Positions 52,711 through 61,274 of a stretch of DNA of 64,000 bases are shown here, one piece after another; the first letter of the stretch is position 1; every line of letters starts with the position of its first letter. Below the pieces are notes generated by a model that did not search any database, had not been told where the DNA came from, and saw only the letters and a list, made by a program, of their open reading frames with translations. Source of the DNA: Bacillota bacterium (GTDB lineage Bacteria; Bacillota; Clostridia; Saccharofermentanales; Saccharofermentanaceae). Location of the stretch: contig JAEWUD010000049.1 in the NCBI GenBank assembly GCA_023397475.1, positions 1 through 64,000 of the forward strand. Direction: 5' to 3'. A program made the position numbers and the translations under genes.

Positions 52711-53544
52711 ATGGAAGATACACATGCGATAACCGTGACAAATTTGTCTTTCGGATATGGGGATTCCCTACTCCTCGATCAGGTTAGCTTTGCCGTTCGT
52801 GACGGTGATTTTGCCGCGGTGATCGGGTCGAACGGAACGGGCAAAAGTACGATGATCAAACTCCTCTTGGGTCTTCTCACACCGATTTCCGGAGAGATTC
52901 GCATTCTGGGGAAGGCCGTCGGTCAGATACGTGACTTTTCGCGAATCGGTTACGTCCCGCAGAACAGCGGCCACGACGCGTCCTCCTTTCCCGCGACGGT
53001 CGAAGAGATCGTGCTTTCCGGCTTGTATCGCGAAATCGGTTTTCTCCGGCCGGTCCGCAAGAAACATAAATTGCGCGTTGCCGAAGCGCTCACCTCGGTC
53101 GGCATGCAGGATCACGCTTCCGACCTGATGGGGAAACTCTCTGGTGGGCAGCAGCAGCGAGTTATGCTCGCGCGTGTCCTTGTGAACCGTCCGCAGATCC
53201 TCCTCCTGGACGAACCGACCGTCGGTATTGATGCCGCCGCCGTCAAGTCCCTTCTGACGATTCTTCACCGGCTGAATATCGAGAACAAGGTCACGATCGT
53301 CATGGTGACACATGATCTGGATGTATGCGCACCGTACTTGAGCCGTGTCTTCTGCCTTACCGGCCACAATTTCGCAGAGAACCGGATTCCGGAGAGCGTC
53401 ATTATTCATGCGCACCCTCCCATTGAAACAGAAGAACTGCCGCATATTCATTGCGCCGCTTGCGAGGGTGGACCGCATAACAGCGACGAATGCGCGGCGT
53501 GTGTTGCCGCACACACGGAGAACGGAGGGCCGGATCATGTTTGA
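52711..53544 (+). CDS. znuC: Zinc ABC transporter ATP-binding protein with Cys/His-rich tail
   Basis: 277 residues. Walker A GSNGTGKSTMIKLLL, signature LSGGQQQRVMLARVL, Walker B ILLLDEPTVGID, and switch MVTHDLD: a normal ABC ATPase of the ZnuC/TroB type. After residue about 235 it continues with an unusual tail containing HIHCAACEGGPHNSDECAAC then AAH, i.e. two CxxC pairs and several His that could bind Zn. The gene overlaps znuB by 8 bp. Confidence 0.9.
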   Translation: MEDTHAITVTNLSFGYGDSLLLDQVSFAVRDGDFAAVIGSNGTGKSTMIKLLLGLLTPISGEIRILGKAVGQIRDFSRIGYVPQNSGHDASSFPATVEEIVLSGLYREIGFLRPVRKKHKLRVAEALTSVGMQDHASDLMGKLSGGQQQRVMLARVLVNRPQILLLDEPTVGIDAAAVKSLLTILHRLNIENKVTIVMVTHDLDVCAPYLSRVFCLTGHNFAENRIPESVIIHAHPPIETEELPHIHCAACEGGPHNSDECAACVAAHTENGGPDHV

Positions 53545-54412
53545 CATCCTGCAACATGCATTTATGCAGCGGGCGTTCCTCGTGGGAATTCTGCTTGCGG
53601 TCATCATCCCCTGTATCGGCACGATCGTCGTCTTCAAACGCTTGAGCATGATGGGTGACGCGCTCTCCCATACCTCCCTCGCCGGTGTCGCGATCGGACT
53701 TCTTCTTGGATTCGATCCCGTTCTCGGCGCCATTGCCGCCTGTCTCTTCGCCGCTTTCGGTATCGAGGCCATACGAAGACGAATTCCCAAATACTCCGAA
53801 TTGTCGATCGCGGTGATTCTGTCCGTCGGGGTCGGTCTCGCGGGACTTCTCTCCGGTTTTGTGAAGAATGCCTCCAGCTTCTCAAGCTTCCTGTTCGGCA
53901 GCATCGTCGCGATCAGTGATTTCGAGACTCTTCTCGTCATTATCGTATCCGTTCTTGTCTTCGGACTCTTTGTTCTTCTGTATAAGGAACTCTTCTATAT
54001 TGCCTTTGATGAGCAGGCGGCCGCGCTCAGCGGTGTCCCCGTCAAGCTCGTCAACACCTTGTTCACGATCCTCACCGCGGCAACGGTTTCCATAGCGGCC
54101 CAGACCATCGGAGCCTTGATCGTCTCCTCGATGATGGTCGTTCCCGTCGCTACCGGAATGCTGCTGGCCAGAAGCTACCGCCAGAATCTCATGATCGCCG
54201 TCTCCGGCGCCGTCTTCTCCACAATATCCGGTATCATTCTCTCGTATCAGTTTGGAACCAAACCCGGCGCCAGTATTGTGTTATCGAACGTCGTCATTTT
54301 TCTTCTGGCTCTCGCGCTGCGAGGGATTCGCAAGTGGAAGACCCGAAGGATCGTATCGACATTATCCGCGCGAAAAGAACCGCCCGCGCCGAAAGGAGCC
54401 GCTGATGCATGA
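53537..54412 (+). CDS. znuB: Zinc ABC transporter permease
   Basis: 291 residues from the ATG at 53537 behind GGAGGG. About eight or nine hydrophobic segments, with the ABC-3 family landmarks FKRLSMMGDALSHTSLAGVA and TIGALIVSSMMVVPVATG. Together with ZnuA and ZnuC it imports Zn2+ (or Mn2+). Its start overlaps the znuC stop by 8 bp and its end overlaps the Fur-family gene by 8 bp. Confidence 0.92.
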   Translation: MFDILQHAFMQRAFLVGILLAVIIPCIGTIVVFKRLSMMGDALSHTSLAGVAIGLLLGFDPVLGAIAACLFAAFGIEAIRRRIPKYSELSIAVILSVGVGLAGLLSGFVKNASSFSSFLFGSIVAISDFETLLVIIVSVLVFGLFVLLYKELFYIAFDEQAAALSGVPVKLVNTLFTILTAATVSIAAQTIGALIVSSMMVVPVATGMLLARSYRQNLMIAVSGAVFSTISGIILSYQFGTKPGASIVLSNVVIFLLALALRGIRKWKTRRIVSTLSARKEPPAPKGAADA

Positions 54413-54851
54413 GTCTTCCTGCACTATCGCCAACGCCGCGGCCGCCGTCCCGACCTGGCCGCAGGGAATGAAGCGAACACGAACACGTGAATCCGTATGG
54501 GCCGCGCTGCAATCGACGGATAAGCCGGTTACCGCTCTCGCGCTTTTCGAGGACATTCGACGAGCAGACACATCTGCCTGGCTGTCGACCGTATACCGCG
54601 CTCTCGAAGCCTTTGTCGCTTCGGGCTCCGTGGCGCGCAGCATTCCGACCGACAGCACGCAGGCGGTGTATGAACTCAAGCGCCACATCCACCGTCACTA
54701 CGCCGTATGCCTGACTTGTCACGCACTGATTCCGATCGACGTCTGCCCTCTTGAGAATATGTTGAGCACCGTCACCCCGCCAGGTTTCTGCGTAGAAGGG
54801 CATTCCCTCGAACTCTACGGCCTCTGTTCCGATTGTCATCGAGAGACTTGA
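54405..54851 (+). CDS. zur: Fur-family regulator, probably Zur
   Basis: 148 residues from the ATG at 54405 overlapping znuB. Winged-helix domain (RTRTRESVWAALQSTDKPVTA, WLSTVYRALEAFVASGSV), then the structural Zn site with CLTCHALIPID and GLCSDCHRET (two CxxC), and HIHRHYAVC supplying the regulatory His residues. Co-transcription with znuACB points to zinc control (Zur), repressing uptake when Zn is plentiful. Fur or PerR activity cannot be excluded from sequence alone. Confidence 0.85.
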   Translation: MHESSCTIANAAAAVPTWPQGMKRTRTRESVWAALQSTDKPVTALALFEDIRRADTSAWLSTVYRALEAFVASGSVARSIPTDSTQAVYELKRHIHRHYAVCLTCHALIPIDVCPLENMLSTVTPPGFCVEGHSLELYGLCSDCHRET

Positions 54852-54926
54852 CGAGTCGCAGGGTCAGTGTCCCATCGTTGTATTCGCGAAAAAACCTGCG
54901 GTTTCGCCGGCACCTGCCGACTTCAC

Positions 54927-54955
54927 TTGACTTTCCCTTCTCCCGGGCGTATGCT
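54927..54955 (+). promoter_or_regulatory. Sigma-A promoter of eno
   Basis: TTGACT (54927-54932), 17-bp spacer, TATGCT (54950-54955), about 83 bp before the eno start. Confidence 0.72.
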
Positions 54956-54963
54956 GAATTTGT

Positions 54964-54984
54964 AAATTGTAATGATTACAATTT
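54964..54984. promoter_or_regulatory. Fur-family box at the eno promoter
   Basis: Perfect 10-1-10 palindrome whose core is TTGTAATGATTACAA. It begins 8 bp past the -10 element, over the transcription start. The core differs by one base per half from both the known Bacillus Zur box (TCGTAATnATTACGA) and the PerR box (TTATAATnATTATAA). Confidence 0.7.
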
Positions 54985-55037
54985 AATTGTATTCGACCAA
55001 TCGAGCTTTTCTTCGCATATATGGGAGGTTTATTATT

Positions 55038-56345
55038 ATGAAAGCACCGGTACTTATCACCAGAATTCACGGCCGCGAGATTTTAGACTCACGTGGCAAT
55101 CCGACCGTCGAGGCAGATGTCACATTAAGTGACGGCAGTTTCGGCAGAGCCAGCGTCCCGTCGGGAGCATCAACCGGAGCCTTTGAGGCTGTCGAGTTGA
55201 GAGACGGCGACAAGACAAGATATCTGGGTCTCGGCGTTCTCAAAGCCGTTGACAACATCAACGGTCCGATCTTGACCGCACTTCTTGGCATGAATGCTCT
55301 TGACCAGAGAGCGATCGATGACGCCATGATCCAGGGCGACGGTACCAATAACAAAGCGGCATGGGGCGCCAATGCCATTCTTGCCGTCTCACTTGCGGCA
55401 GCCAGAGCAGCGGCCGAATCACTGGATGTGCCTCTATACAGATACATCGGTGGAATCACGGCGACAACTCTGCCGGTTCCGATGATGAACATTCTCAATG
55501 GCGGTAAGCATGCCGACTCGAGCCTCAACGTCCAGGAATTCATGATCATTCCGGCGGGAGCATCTACCTTCTCGGAAGGTCTTGCGAACAGTGTGACGGT
55601 ATTCCATACGCTAAAGAAACTTCTGAAAGCGGACGGATATCTCACGGCCGTCGGCGATGAAGGCGGCTTTGCCCCGAATTTCTCGAGTGATGAGATGGCC
55701 CTTGAGTACATCGTCAAAGCCATCAACGCAGCGGGATTCAAGCCCGGTGAGGACTTTTATATTGCCATCGACGCGGCTGCGACCGAAATGTATGATGAGG
55801 CAAAGAAGGCCGGTCGCCCCGGTGATTATCTTTTCTGGAAATCGGGCGTTTTCAAGACCCGCGAAGAAATGGTTGCTTTCTGGACCGATCTGTCGAACCG
55901 CTATCCCGTTCTCTCCCTCGAGGACGGAATGAGCGAAGAAGACTGGGATGGATGGAAGCTGCTGACCGACGCCCTGGGCGACAGACTCCAGCTCGTCGGC
56001 GATGATCTCTTCGTTACGAACACGGAGCGAATCAAGAGAGGCATCGAGAAGAAAGTCTCAAACTCGGTTCTGATCAAATTGAATCAGATCGGCACACTCT
56101 CGGAAACATTGGACGCAATCGACATGACGAAGTCGAACGCATGGACGGCCATTGTCTCCCATCGTTCCGGCGAGACCGAGGATGTAACTCTGGCGGATGT
56201 TGCCGTGGCTACAAATGCCGGACAGATCAAGACCGGCGCTCCCTCGAGAACCGATCGTACAGCGAAGTACAACCGTCTGTTGCGCATCGAAGAAGAGCTG
56301 GGAAGTGCCGCGGTCTATCCCGGACGCTCCGCATTTGGGGTGTAA
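55038..56345 (+). CDS. eno: Enolase
   Basis: Glycolytic enzyme converting 2-phosphoglycerate to phosphoenolpyruvate; also part of RNA degradosome-type complexes in some bacteria. 435 residues from the ATG at 55038, with GGGAGG nine bases upstream. Motifs: REILDSRGNPTVEADV at the start, SGASTGAFEA, MMNILNGGKHAD, the acidic site VGDEGGFAPN (Glu), AIDAAATEMYD, SLEDGMSEEDW, GDDLFVTN, and SHRSGETED near the end. All catalytic residues are present. It appears to be its own transcription unit, unusually not linked to other glycolysis genes but to zinc genes. Confidence 0.98.
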   Translation: MKAPVLITRIHGREILDSRGNPTVEADVTLSDGSFGRASVPSGASTGAFEAVELRDGDKTRYLGLGVLKAVDNINGPILTALLGMNALDQRAIDDAMIQGDGTNNKAAWGANAILAVSLAAARAAAESLDVPLYRYIGGITATTLPVPMMNILNGGKHADSSLNVQEFMIIPAGASTFSEGLANSVTVFHTLKKLLKADGYLTAVGDEGGFAPNFSSDEMALEYIVKAINAAGFKPGEDFYIAIDAAATEMYDEAKKAGRPGDYLFWKSGVFKTREEMVAFWTDLSNRYPVLSLEDGMSEEDWDGWKLLTDALGDRLQLVGDDLFVTNTERIKRGIEKKVSNSVLIKLNQIGTLSETLDAIDMTKSNAWTAIVSHRSGETEDVTLADVAVATNAGQIKTGAPSRTDRTAKYNRLLRIEEELGSAAVYPGRSAFGV

Positions 56346-56461
56346 GGCGCGCCGCGAAAATGGTTTCGAATGTTTTGCTTGTTTTTTCGCATTGCTCGTG
56401 TTATTCTATCTACAGGTCATGGAACGGTTTAAGGTGTTTTGAATTTGTACTTCTTCGTTAT

Positions 56462-56512
56462 GATTAGGTAGAATTTTTAAATCCTGGTTTGAACCCCGTC
56501 ACCTACCTAATC
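56462..56512. repeat. Inverted repeat in the leader of the zinc-ribbon gene
   Basis: GATTAGGTAG (56462-56471) and CTACCTAATC (56503-56512), perfect 10-bp arms 31 nt apart, 22 bp before the start codon. In the transcript it would form a hairpin just before the ribosome binding site AAGGAGG. Confidence 0.55.
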
Positions 56513-56534
56513 TGTCACAAGGAGGTACCTTAAT

Positions 56535-56714
56535 ATGGCTGACAAGACACTTAATTGTAAGGATTGCGGCGCTGAGTTTGTTTTCACCGAGGGTGAGCAG
56601 GCTTTCTACGCTGAGAAGGGTTTCACAAATGAGCCCGTCCGTTGCCCTGATTGCCGTCGTGCAAGAAAGCAGCAGCGCAACAACGACCGTTCATACGGCG
56701 ACAACAGATGGTAA
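56535..56714 (+). CDS. Small zinc-ribbon protein
   Basis: 59 residues, beginning MADKTLNCKDCGAEFVFTEG. Two CxxC knuckles (CKDC and CPDC, residues about 8-11 and 38-41) form a zinc ribbon of the probable zinc-ribbon (zf-trcl) type, followed by a basic Arg/Lys/Gln tail that suggests RNA or DNA contact. AAGGAGG is 9 bases upstream. The protein is widespread in Clostridia and of unknown function. Own terminator follows. Confidence 0.85.
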   Translation: MADKTLNCKDCGAEFVFTEGEQAFYAEKGFTNEPVRCPDCRRARKQQRNNDRSYGDNRW

Positions 56715-56757
56715 TCATCTGATCTCGTCTTTGGCTAACCAGAGATTATGAGATAGG

Positions 56758-56790
56758 TACCCCGGGCTTTCGAGTCCGGGGTATTTTTTT
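56758..56790 (+). terminator. Intrinsic terminator of the zinc-ribbon gene
   Basis: Stem TACCCCGGGCT / AGTCCGGGGTA with a TTCG tetraloop (one G-T pair) and seven T. A strong terminator. Confidence 0.92.
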
Positions 56791-56839
56791 GCCGCATTTT
56801 TGCCGTTGAATTTCTGATTCGCAAGGAGTATATTTTGTT

Positions 56840-56862
56840 AGCAGGCTATTAATTAGCCTGCT
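56840..56862. repeat. Hairpin AGCAGGCTA / TAGCCTGCT
   Basis: Perfect 9-bp arms (56840-56848, 56854-56862) around a 5-nt loop. Only a broken T tract follows, so it may be a weak second terminator or an operator; unassigned. Confidence 0.5.
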
Positions 56863-56869
56863 TACTTTT

Positions 56870-56952
56870 ACAAGAAACTCGCGGACTGACATTTTCTCAC
56901 GATAGGCATGAACAAGAAACTCGCGGACTTTCATTTTTCGCGATAGGTATGG
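56870..56952. repeat. Two 42-bp direct repeats upstream of the marR-ABC operon
   Basis: Copies at 56870-56911 and 56912-56952 share CAAGAAACTCGCGGACT then CATTTT and CGATAGG. They end 14 bp before the marR start codon, so they sit in the promoter or leader region and may be tandem regulator sites. Confidence 0.7.
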
Positions 56953-56965
56953 AAAGGATATCGAG

Positions 56966-57556
56966 ATGCATATGCAATGTCACGGGCAAGATGACGCAAC
57001 TTGCAGCCCGGATTCTTCGATCGATCACGGCAGGCGTTGTTCTGCGCAGGAGTTTTCTGCGGGAGATGCGCCTCTTGTCATCTTCTCCCATCCCGATACG
57101 AAGCCTTCGGACTCGGCACTCTTCGGTTCGATGCTGATGTTTCACGCGGCGCAGGGCAAGGCCTTTTCGCGCCTTCTTCGCGAGGCCGCTCTTCACCCCG
57201 GACAGGTGATGCTGTGCCGCATCCTTGCGGAGTCGCCGAACTTGAGTCAGCGGGAGCTGGCGGAACGCGTCCGCATCACTCCGGCCACCGTTACGATTAT
57301 GATTCAGAAGATGGAGAAAGCCGGTCTGATTGAGCGACGGGTCGACGGAAGCGATCAGCGCGTCACGAGAATCTCTCTGACGGAGCAAGGCCATCGTGCG
57401 GACGAGGATGCTTCCCGACTGATCGGCGGTTTTTTGAACGAAACCATCGGGCAATTGAGCCCTGAAGATAGCGAGGCATTTTCACGAATCCTCGCACAGC
57501 TTCATATACTGACCAAACAATACCAGACTCTGCATTGGGAGGATTCGGACTCATGA
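56966..57556 (+). CDS. MarR-family regulator
   Basis: 196 residues. The first about 50 residues are a Cys/His-containing extension without a known domain; then a MarR winged helix: LSQRELAERVRITPATVTIM, EKAGLIERRVDGSDQRVTRISLTEQG. Start at 56966 has AAAGGA nine bases upstream; a shorter start near MLMFHAAQGK is possible. It is followed by two ABC exporter genes, with a four-base overlap, so it probably controls their expression in response to a toxic compound. Confidence 0.88.
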   Translation: MHMQCHGQDDATCSPDSSIDHGRRCSAQEFSAGDAPLVIFSHPDTKPSDSALFGSMLMFHAAQGKAFSRLLREAALHPGQVMLCRILAESPNLSQRELAERVRITPATVTIMIQKMEKAGLIERRVDGSDQRVTRISLTEQGHRADEDASRLIGGFLNETIGQLSPEDSEAFSRILAQLHILTKQYQTLHWEDSDS

Positions 57557-59286
57557 AAAATCTCCTCAAGTACTTCAAACCCTATATCGGACTTCTGCTC
57601 GTTCTGCTGCTTCTGCTCGTGATTCAGTCCATCACAGACCTCTATTTGCCTGAGCTCAACGCCGACATTATCAATGAGGGCATCGTCAAGATGGATACCG
57701 ATTATATCTGGCGTACCGGAGGGATCATGCTCGGCATCACTCTGCTTCTGGGTTTTGCGAATATCGCCGTCGGATTTATCTCCGCGCGTGCTTCAATGGC
57801 CTTCGGCAAAGATCTTCGTGACGCTTTGTTCTCGAAGGTGGAGACCTTCTCCCTGCAGGAGCTCAATCAGTTCGGAACGCCGTCTCTGATCACAAGAACC
57901 AACAACGACGTTCAGCAGGTCGCGCAAGCCACGCTGATGTTCTTCCGGATGATGGTCGCCGCACCGATTATGTGCGTCGGAGGTATCATCATGGCGGTAC
58001 GGCAGGATGCGGAGCTCTCCCTTCTGATGGTCGTCATCGTCCCCGTGATCCTGCTGGTTCTTTTCGTGTTGATGCGTATGGCTCTGCCGCTCTTCAAGAC
58101 GCTGCAGAAGAAGACGGACCGCTTGAATCTTGTCGGTCGCGAGAAGCTCTCGGGCATTCGCGTCATTCGCGCTTTTCGCAAGGCAAAGTATGAGGAGGGA
58201 CGGTTCGAAGAGGCGAATCAGGATCTGACGAACACCTCGCTACGGGTCCACCGAATGATGGCGATCCTGATGCCGGTCCTGATGCTCGTGATGAACTTCT
58301 CGACGCTCGCGATCTACTGGTTTGGGGCCAAGCGCATCGACACCGGCGAGATGCCGATCGGAAATCTGTCCGCTTTCCTGATGTATATCATGCTCATCCT
58401 GTTCTCGATCATGATGGCGGCGATCATGTTCGTCATGATTCCCCGCGCCTCCGCTTCGGCCGATCGTATCAACGAAGTTCTCTCCGTTCAGCCGGCGATT
58501 CACGATCCGGAGAATCCGGTAAGCGACGAGTCACTCGGCGCTTTTCGCGAACTCTGCTTCGACGATGTCACCTTCGCGTATCCCGGAGCAGAAGAACCTG
58601 TGTTGTCGCATATCTCCTTCACAACGAAGCCGGGAGAGACGACGGCGATTCTCGGCAGCACCGGTTCGGGTAAATCGACTCTCATCAACCTGATCCCGCG
58701 GTTCTACGATATCACGTCGGGCCGGATTCTTCTGAACGGCACCGATATCCGGGAGTTGTCGCAGGAGACCTTGCGCAATCGCGTCGGGTTCATCCCGCAG
58801 AAGGCATTCCTGTTCCAGGGGACTGTCGCATCCAATCTCCGTTATGGTAAGGAAGACGCGACCACCGAGGAAATGTGGCACGCGCTTCGCATTGCCCAGG
58901 CCGAGGAATTTGTAAACGAGATGCCGGACAAGCTCGAAGCCCCGATCGCACAGGGCGGCGGCAATGTCTCCGGCGGCCAGAAACAGCGACTCGCAATCGC
59001 CCGCGCCTTGATCATGCGTCCGGACATCTATGTCTTCGACGACAGCTTCTCGGCTCTCGACTTCAAGACGGATGCGGATCTTCGAGAGGCCCTGCGACAC
59101 GAGACGACCGACGCTGCCGTCCTAATCGTCGCGCAACGTGTCAGCACCGTCTTATCCGCCGACCGTATCCTCGTTCTCGACAACGGTACCGTCGTCGGTG
59201 ACGGAACACACAAGGAACTGATGGCCTCCTGCGAGGTATATCGCGAGATCGTCTATTCGCAGCTGTCTGAGGAGGAAATCGCATGA
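57553..59286 (+). CDS. Multidrug ABC exporter half, degenerate site
   Basis: 577 residues: six membrane segments then an ATPase domain. Walker A GSTGSGKSTLINLI, signature NVSGGQKQRLAIARAL, Walker B IYVFDDSFSALD. After the Walker B Asp it has Asp, not the usual catalytic Glu, so one of the two ATP sites of the heterodimer is inactive, as in TM287/BmrC-type subunits. Start at 57553 after GGAGG, overlapping marR by four bases. Pairs with the next gene product. Confidence 0.93.
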   Translation: MKNLLKYFKPYIGLLLVLLLLLVIQSITDLYLPELNADIINEGIVKMDTDYIWRTGGIMLGITLLLGFANIAVGFISARASMAFGKDLRDALFSKVETFSLQELNQFGTPSLITRTNNDVQQVAQATLMFFRMMVAAPIMCVGGIIMAVRQDAELSLLMVVIVPVILLVLFVLMRMALPLFKTLQKKTDRLNLVGREKLSGIRVIRAFRKAKYEEGRFEEANQDLTNTSLRVHRMMAILMPVLMLVMNFSTLAIYWFGAKRIDTGEMPIGNLSAFLMYIMLILFSIMMAAIMFVMIPRASASADRINEVLSVQPAIHDPENPVSDESLGAFRELCFDDVTFAYPGAEEPVLSHISFTTKPGETTAILGSTGSGKSTLINLIPRFYDITSGRILLNGTDIRELSQETLRNRVGFIPQKAFLFQGTVASNLRYGKEDATTEEMWHALRIAQAEEFVNEMPDKLEAPIAQGGGNVSGGQKQRLAIARALIMRPDIYVFDDSFSALDFKTDADLREALRHETTDAAVLIVAQRVSTVLSADRILVLDNGTVVGDGTHKELMASCEVYREIVYSQLSEEEIA

Positions 59287-61199
59287 GCACAGAACATGAG
59301 AATAAAGCAAATCAGCCCACGCAGCGCAGAAGACCCGGCATGATGGGCCCTCCCGGCCACGGCGCGATGATGCCGGCGGAGAAGGCGAAGGATGCCAAGG
59401 GTACCCTCAAAAAGTTGGCGTCACGCATCCGCCCACAGGCCGCCGGAATTATCCTTGTCCTCGTCATGGCAATCTTAAGCACGATCTTCTCGATCGCGGC
59501 TCCCAAGATTCTGGCCCAGGTCATGGACATCCTGATTGAAGGTTTCAAACAGAAGTTTTTCAATCCGGCCGCGACCTTTGACTATCAGGCGATCGGCAAC
59601 ATCGCCCTGCAACTCTCCGTCATTTACCTGATCTCCTCCGGATTTAACTGGGTGACGCAATATACGATGGCCGGTATCTCGCAGCGAATTGTCTACGGAC
59701 TTCGTCGCGATGTCGATCAGAAACTGTCGCGCTTACCGCTGAAGTTTTTCGACAATACGCCGCGCGGCGATATCTTAAGTCGTCTGACAAACGATATGGA
59801 CAATATTGCGATGACCCTGCAGCAGAGCCTGACACAGTTGATCACCTCCGTCACGACCATCGTCGGCATCTTGATCATGATGCTCACGATCAATCCCTTC
59901 CTCACACTCGTCTGCCTGATCACGCTACCGATCGCCGCCGTCACAACGATGCTGATCGCCAAGGTCTCACAGAAGAATTTCAAGGAGCAGTGGGACTCGA
60001 CGGGGCGTCTCAACGGGCACATCGAAGAGATGTATTCCGGCCACAATATTGTGAAGCTTTTCAATCATCAGGACGATGCGCGAAAAACCTTTGACGAGGA
60101 GAATGAGAAACTCTTTGTCTCAAGCTACAAAGCGCAGGCTGTCTCCGGAATTATCATGCCAGCGATGAACTTCATCAACAATTGCAACTATGTCCTGATC
60201 TGCGTGCTCGGTGGTGTCCGCGTAATCAGCGGCGAGATGACCCTGGGCGATGTCACCGCCTTTATCGCCTACTCCAAACAGTTCACGCAGCCGATCGCCC
60301 AGACGGCGAGTATCATGAACACCCTGCAGTCGACAATCGCCTCTGCGGAACGCGTATTCAGTCTGCTTGAGGAATCTGAGGAAGTCTCCGAGAGCGCCGA
60401 TGCGAAAACACCTGCATCCTATGAAGGACACATCTCGTTCGACCATATCCGCTTCCGTTATCGTCCGGAAACCGAACTGATCGAGGACATGAGCCTTGAT
60501 GTATTACCCGGCCAAACGGTTGCCATCGTCGGCCCGACCGGCGCGGGAAAGACGACGCTGGTCAATCTCCTGATGCGCTTCTACGAACTTGACGGAGGAA
60601 CCATTCGACTCGACGGGACCGATATTAAGGATCTTACGCGCGACGGTCTCCGTGCCGGCTTCGGCATGGTTCTGCAAGATACCTGGTTGTTCAACGGAAC
60701 CATTCGCGACAATATCGCGTACGGTATAACCGCGACGTACGAGGGCCAAGGGGCAGCCCCTGCCGTCCGTGAGGAGGATATCCTCCGGGCTTCCCGCGCC
60801 GCGTATGTCGATCACTTCGTCAAGACACTTCCCGATGGGTACGACACAGTCCTGAACGATGATGCCTCCAATATTTCGCAAGGACAGAAGCAGCTCCTGA
60901 CCATCGCTCGCGCCTTCCTGGCGGATCCCAACATTCTTATTCTCGATGAGGCGACCTCTTCGGTCGACACCCGAACCGAGAGTCTGATCCAGAAAGCGAT
61001 GGCCAAGTTGATGACGGGCCGCACGAGCTTCGTCATCGCACACCGCCTTTCCACCATCCGCGACGCCGACATCATCCTCGTGATGAAGCACGGCAACATC
61101 GTCGAGACAGGAAACCATGTCGAATTGCTCGCGAAGGGCGGCTTCTATGCGGAGCTTTACAACAGCCAGTTCAATTCGGGACTTTCTGAAGCGATCTGA
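59283..61199 (+). CDS. Multidrug ABC exporter half, catalytic site
   Basis: 638 residues. Gly/Met/Pro-rich N-terminus (GMMGPPGHGAMM) before six membrane segments, as in many YfiC/YheH-type proteins. Walker A GPTGAGKTTLVNLLM, signature NISQGQKQLLTIARA (Gln in place of Gly in SGGQ), Walker B ILILDEATSSVD with the catalytic Glu. With the preceding protein it forms a heterodimeric exporter; the atypical signature of this half faces the degenerate Walker B site of the partner. Four-base overlap with the previous gene. Confidence 0.93.
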   Translation: MSTEHENKANQPTQRRRPGMMGPPGHGAMMPAEKAKDAKGTLKKLASRIRPQAAGIILVLVMAILSTIFSIAAPKILAQVMDILIEGFKQKFFNPAATFDYQAIGNIALQLSVIYLISSGFNWVTQYTMAGISQRIVYGLRRDVDQKLSRLPLKFFDNTPRGDILSRLTNDMDNIAMTLQQSLTQLITSVTTIVGILIMMLTINPFLTLVCLITLPIAAVTTMLIAKVSQKNFKEQWDSTGRLNGHIEEMYSGHNIVKLFNHQDDARKTFDEENEKLFVSSYKAQAVSGIIMPAMNFINNCNYVLICVLGGVRVISGEMTLGDVTAFIAYSKQFTQPIAQTASIMNTLQSTIASAERVFSLLEESEEVSESADAKTPASYEGHISFDHIRFRYRPETELIEDMSLDVLPGQTVAIVGPTGAGKTTLVNLLMRFYELDGGTIRLDGTDIKDLTRDGLRAGFGMVLQDTWLFNGTIRDNIAYGITATYEGQGAAPAVREEDILRASRAAYVDHFVKTLPDGYDTVLNDDASNISQGQKQLLTIARAFLADPNILILDEATSSVDTRTESLIQKAMAKLMTGRTSFVIAHRLSTIRDADIILVMKHGNIVETGNHVELLAKGGFYAELYNSQFNSGLSEAI

Positions 61200-61213
61200 T
61201 GTGTCAAAATTCC

Positions 61214-61241
61214 TTGCTTTCTGGCCCCAAACGTTTATAAT
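61214..61241 (+). promoter_or_regulatory. Sigma-A promoter of the small membrane protein gene
   Basis: TTGCTT (61214-61219), 16-bp spacer, TATAAT (61236-61241), 33 bp before the start codon. Confidence 0.65.
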
Positions 61242-61274
61242 GGTTTTTAGTATGGGGATTTCGGAGGAGGACGT

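Noticed and set aside
56746..56934. Minus-strand 62-codon frame with repeated VREFLV
   Set aside because: It is the translation of the 42-bp direct repeats and crosses a strong terminator; no ribosome binding site.
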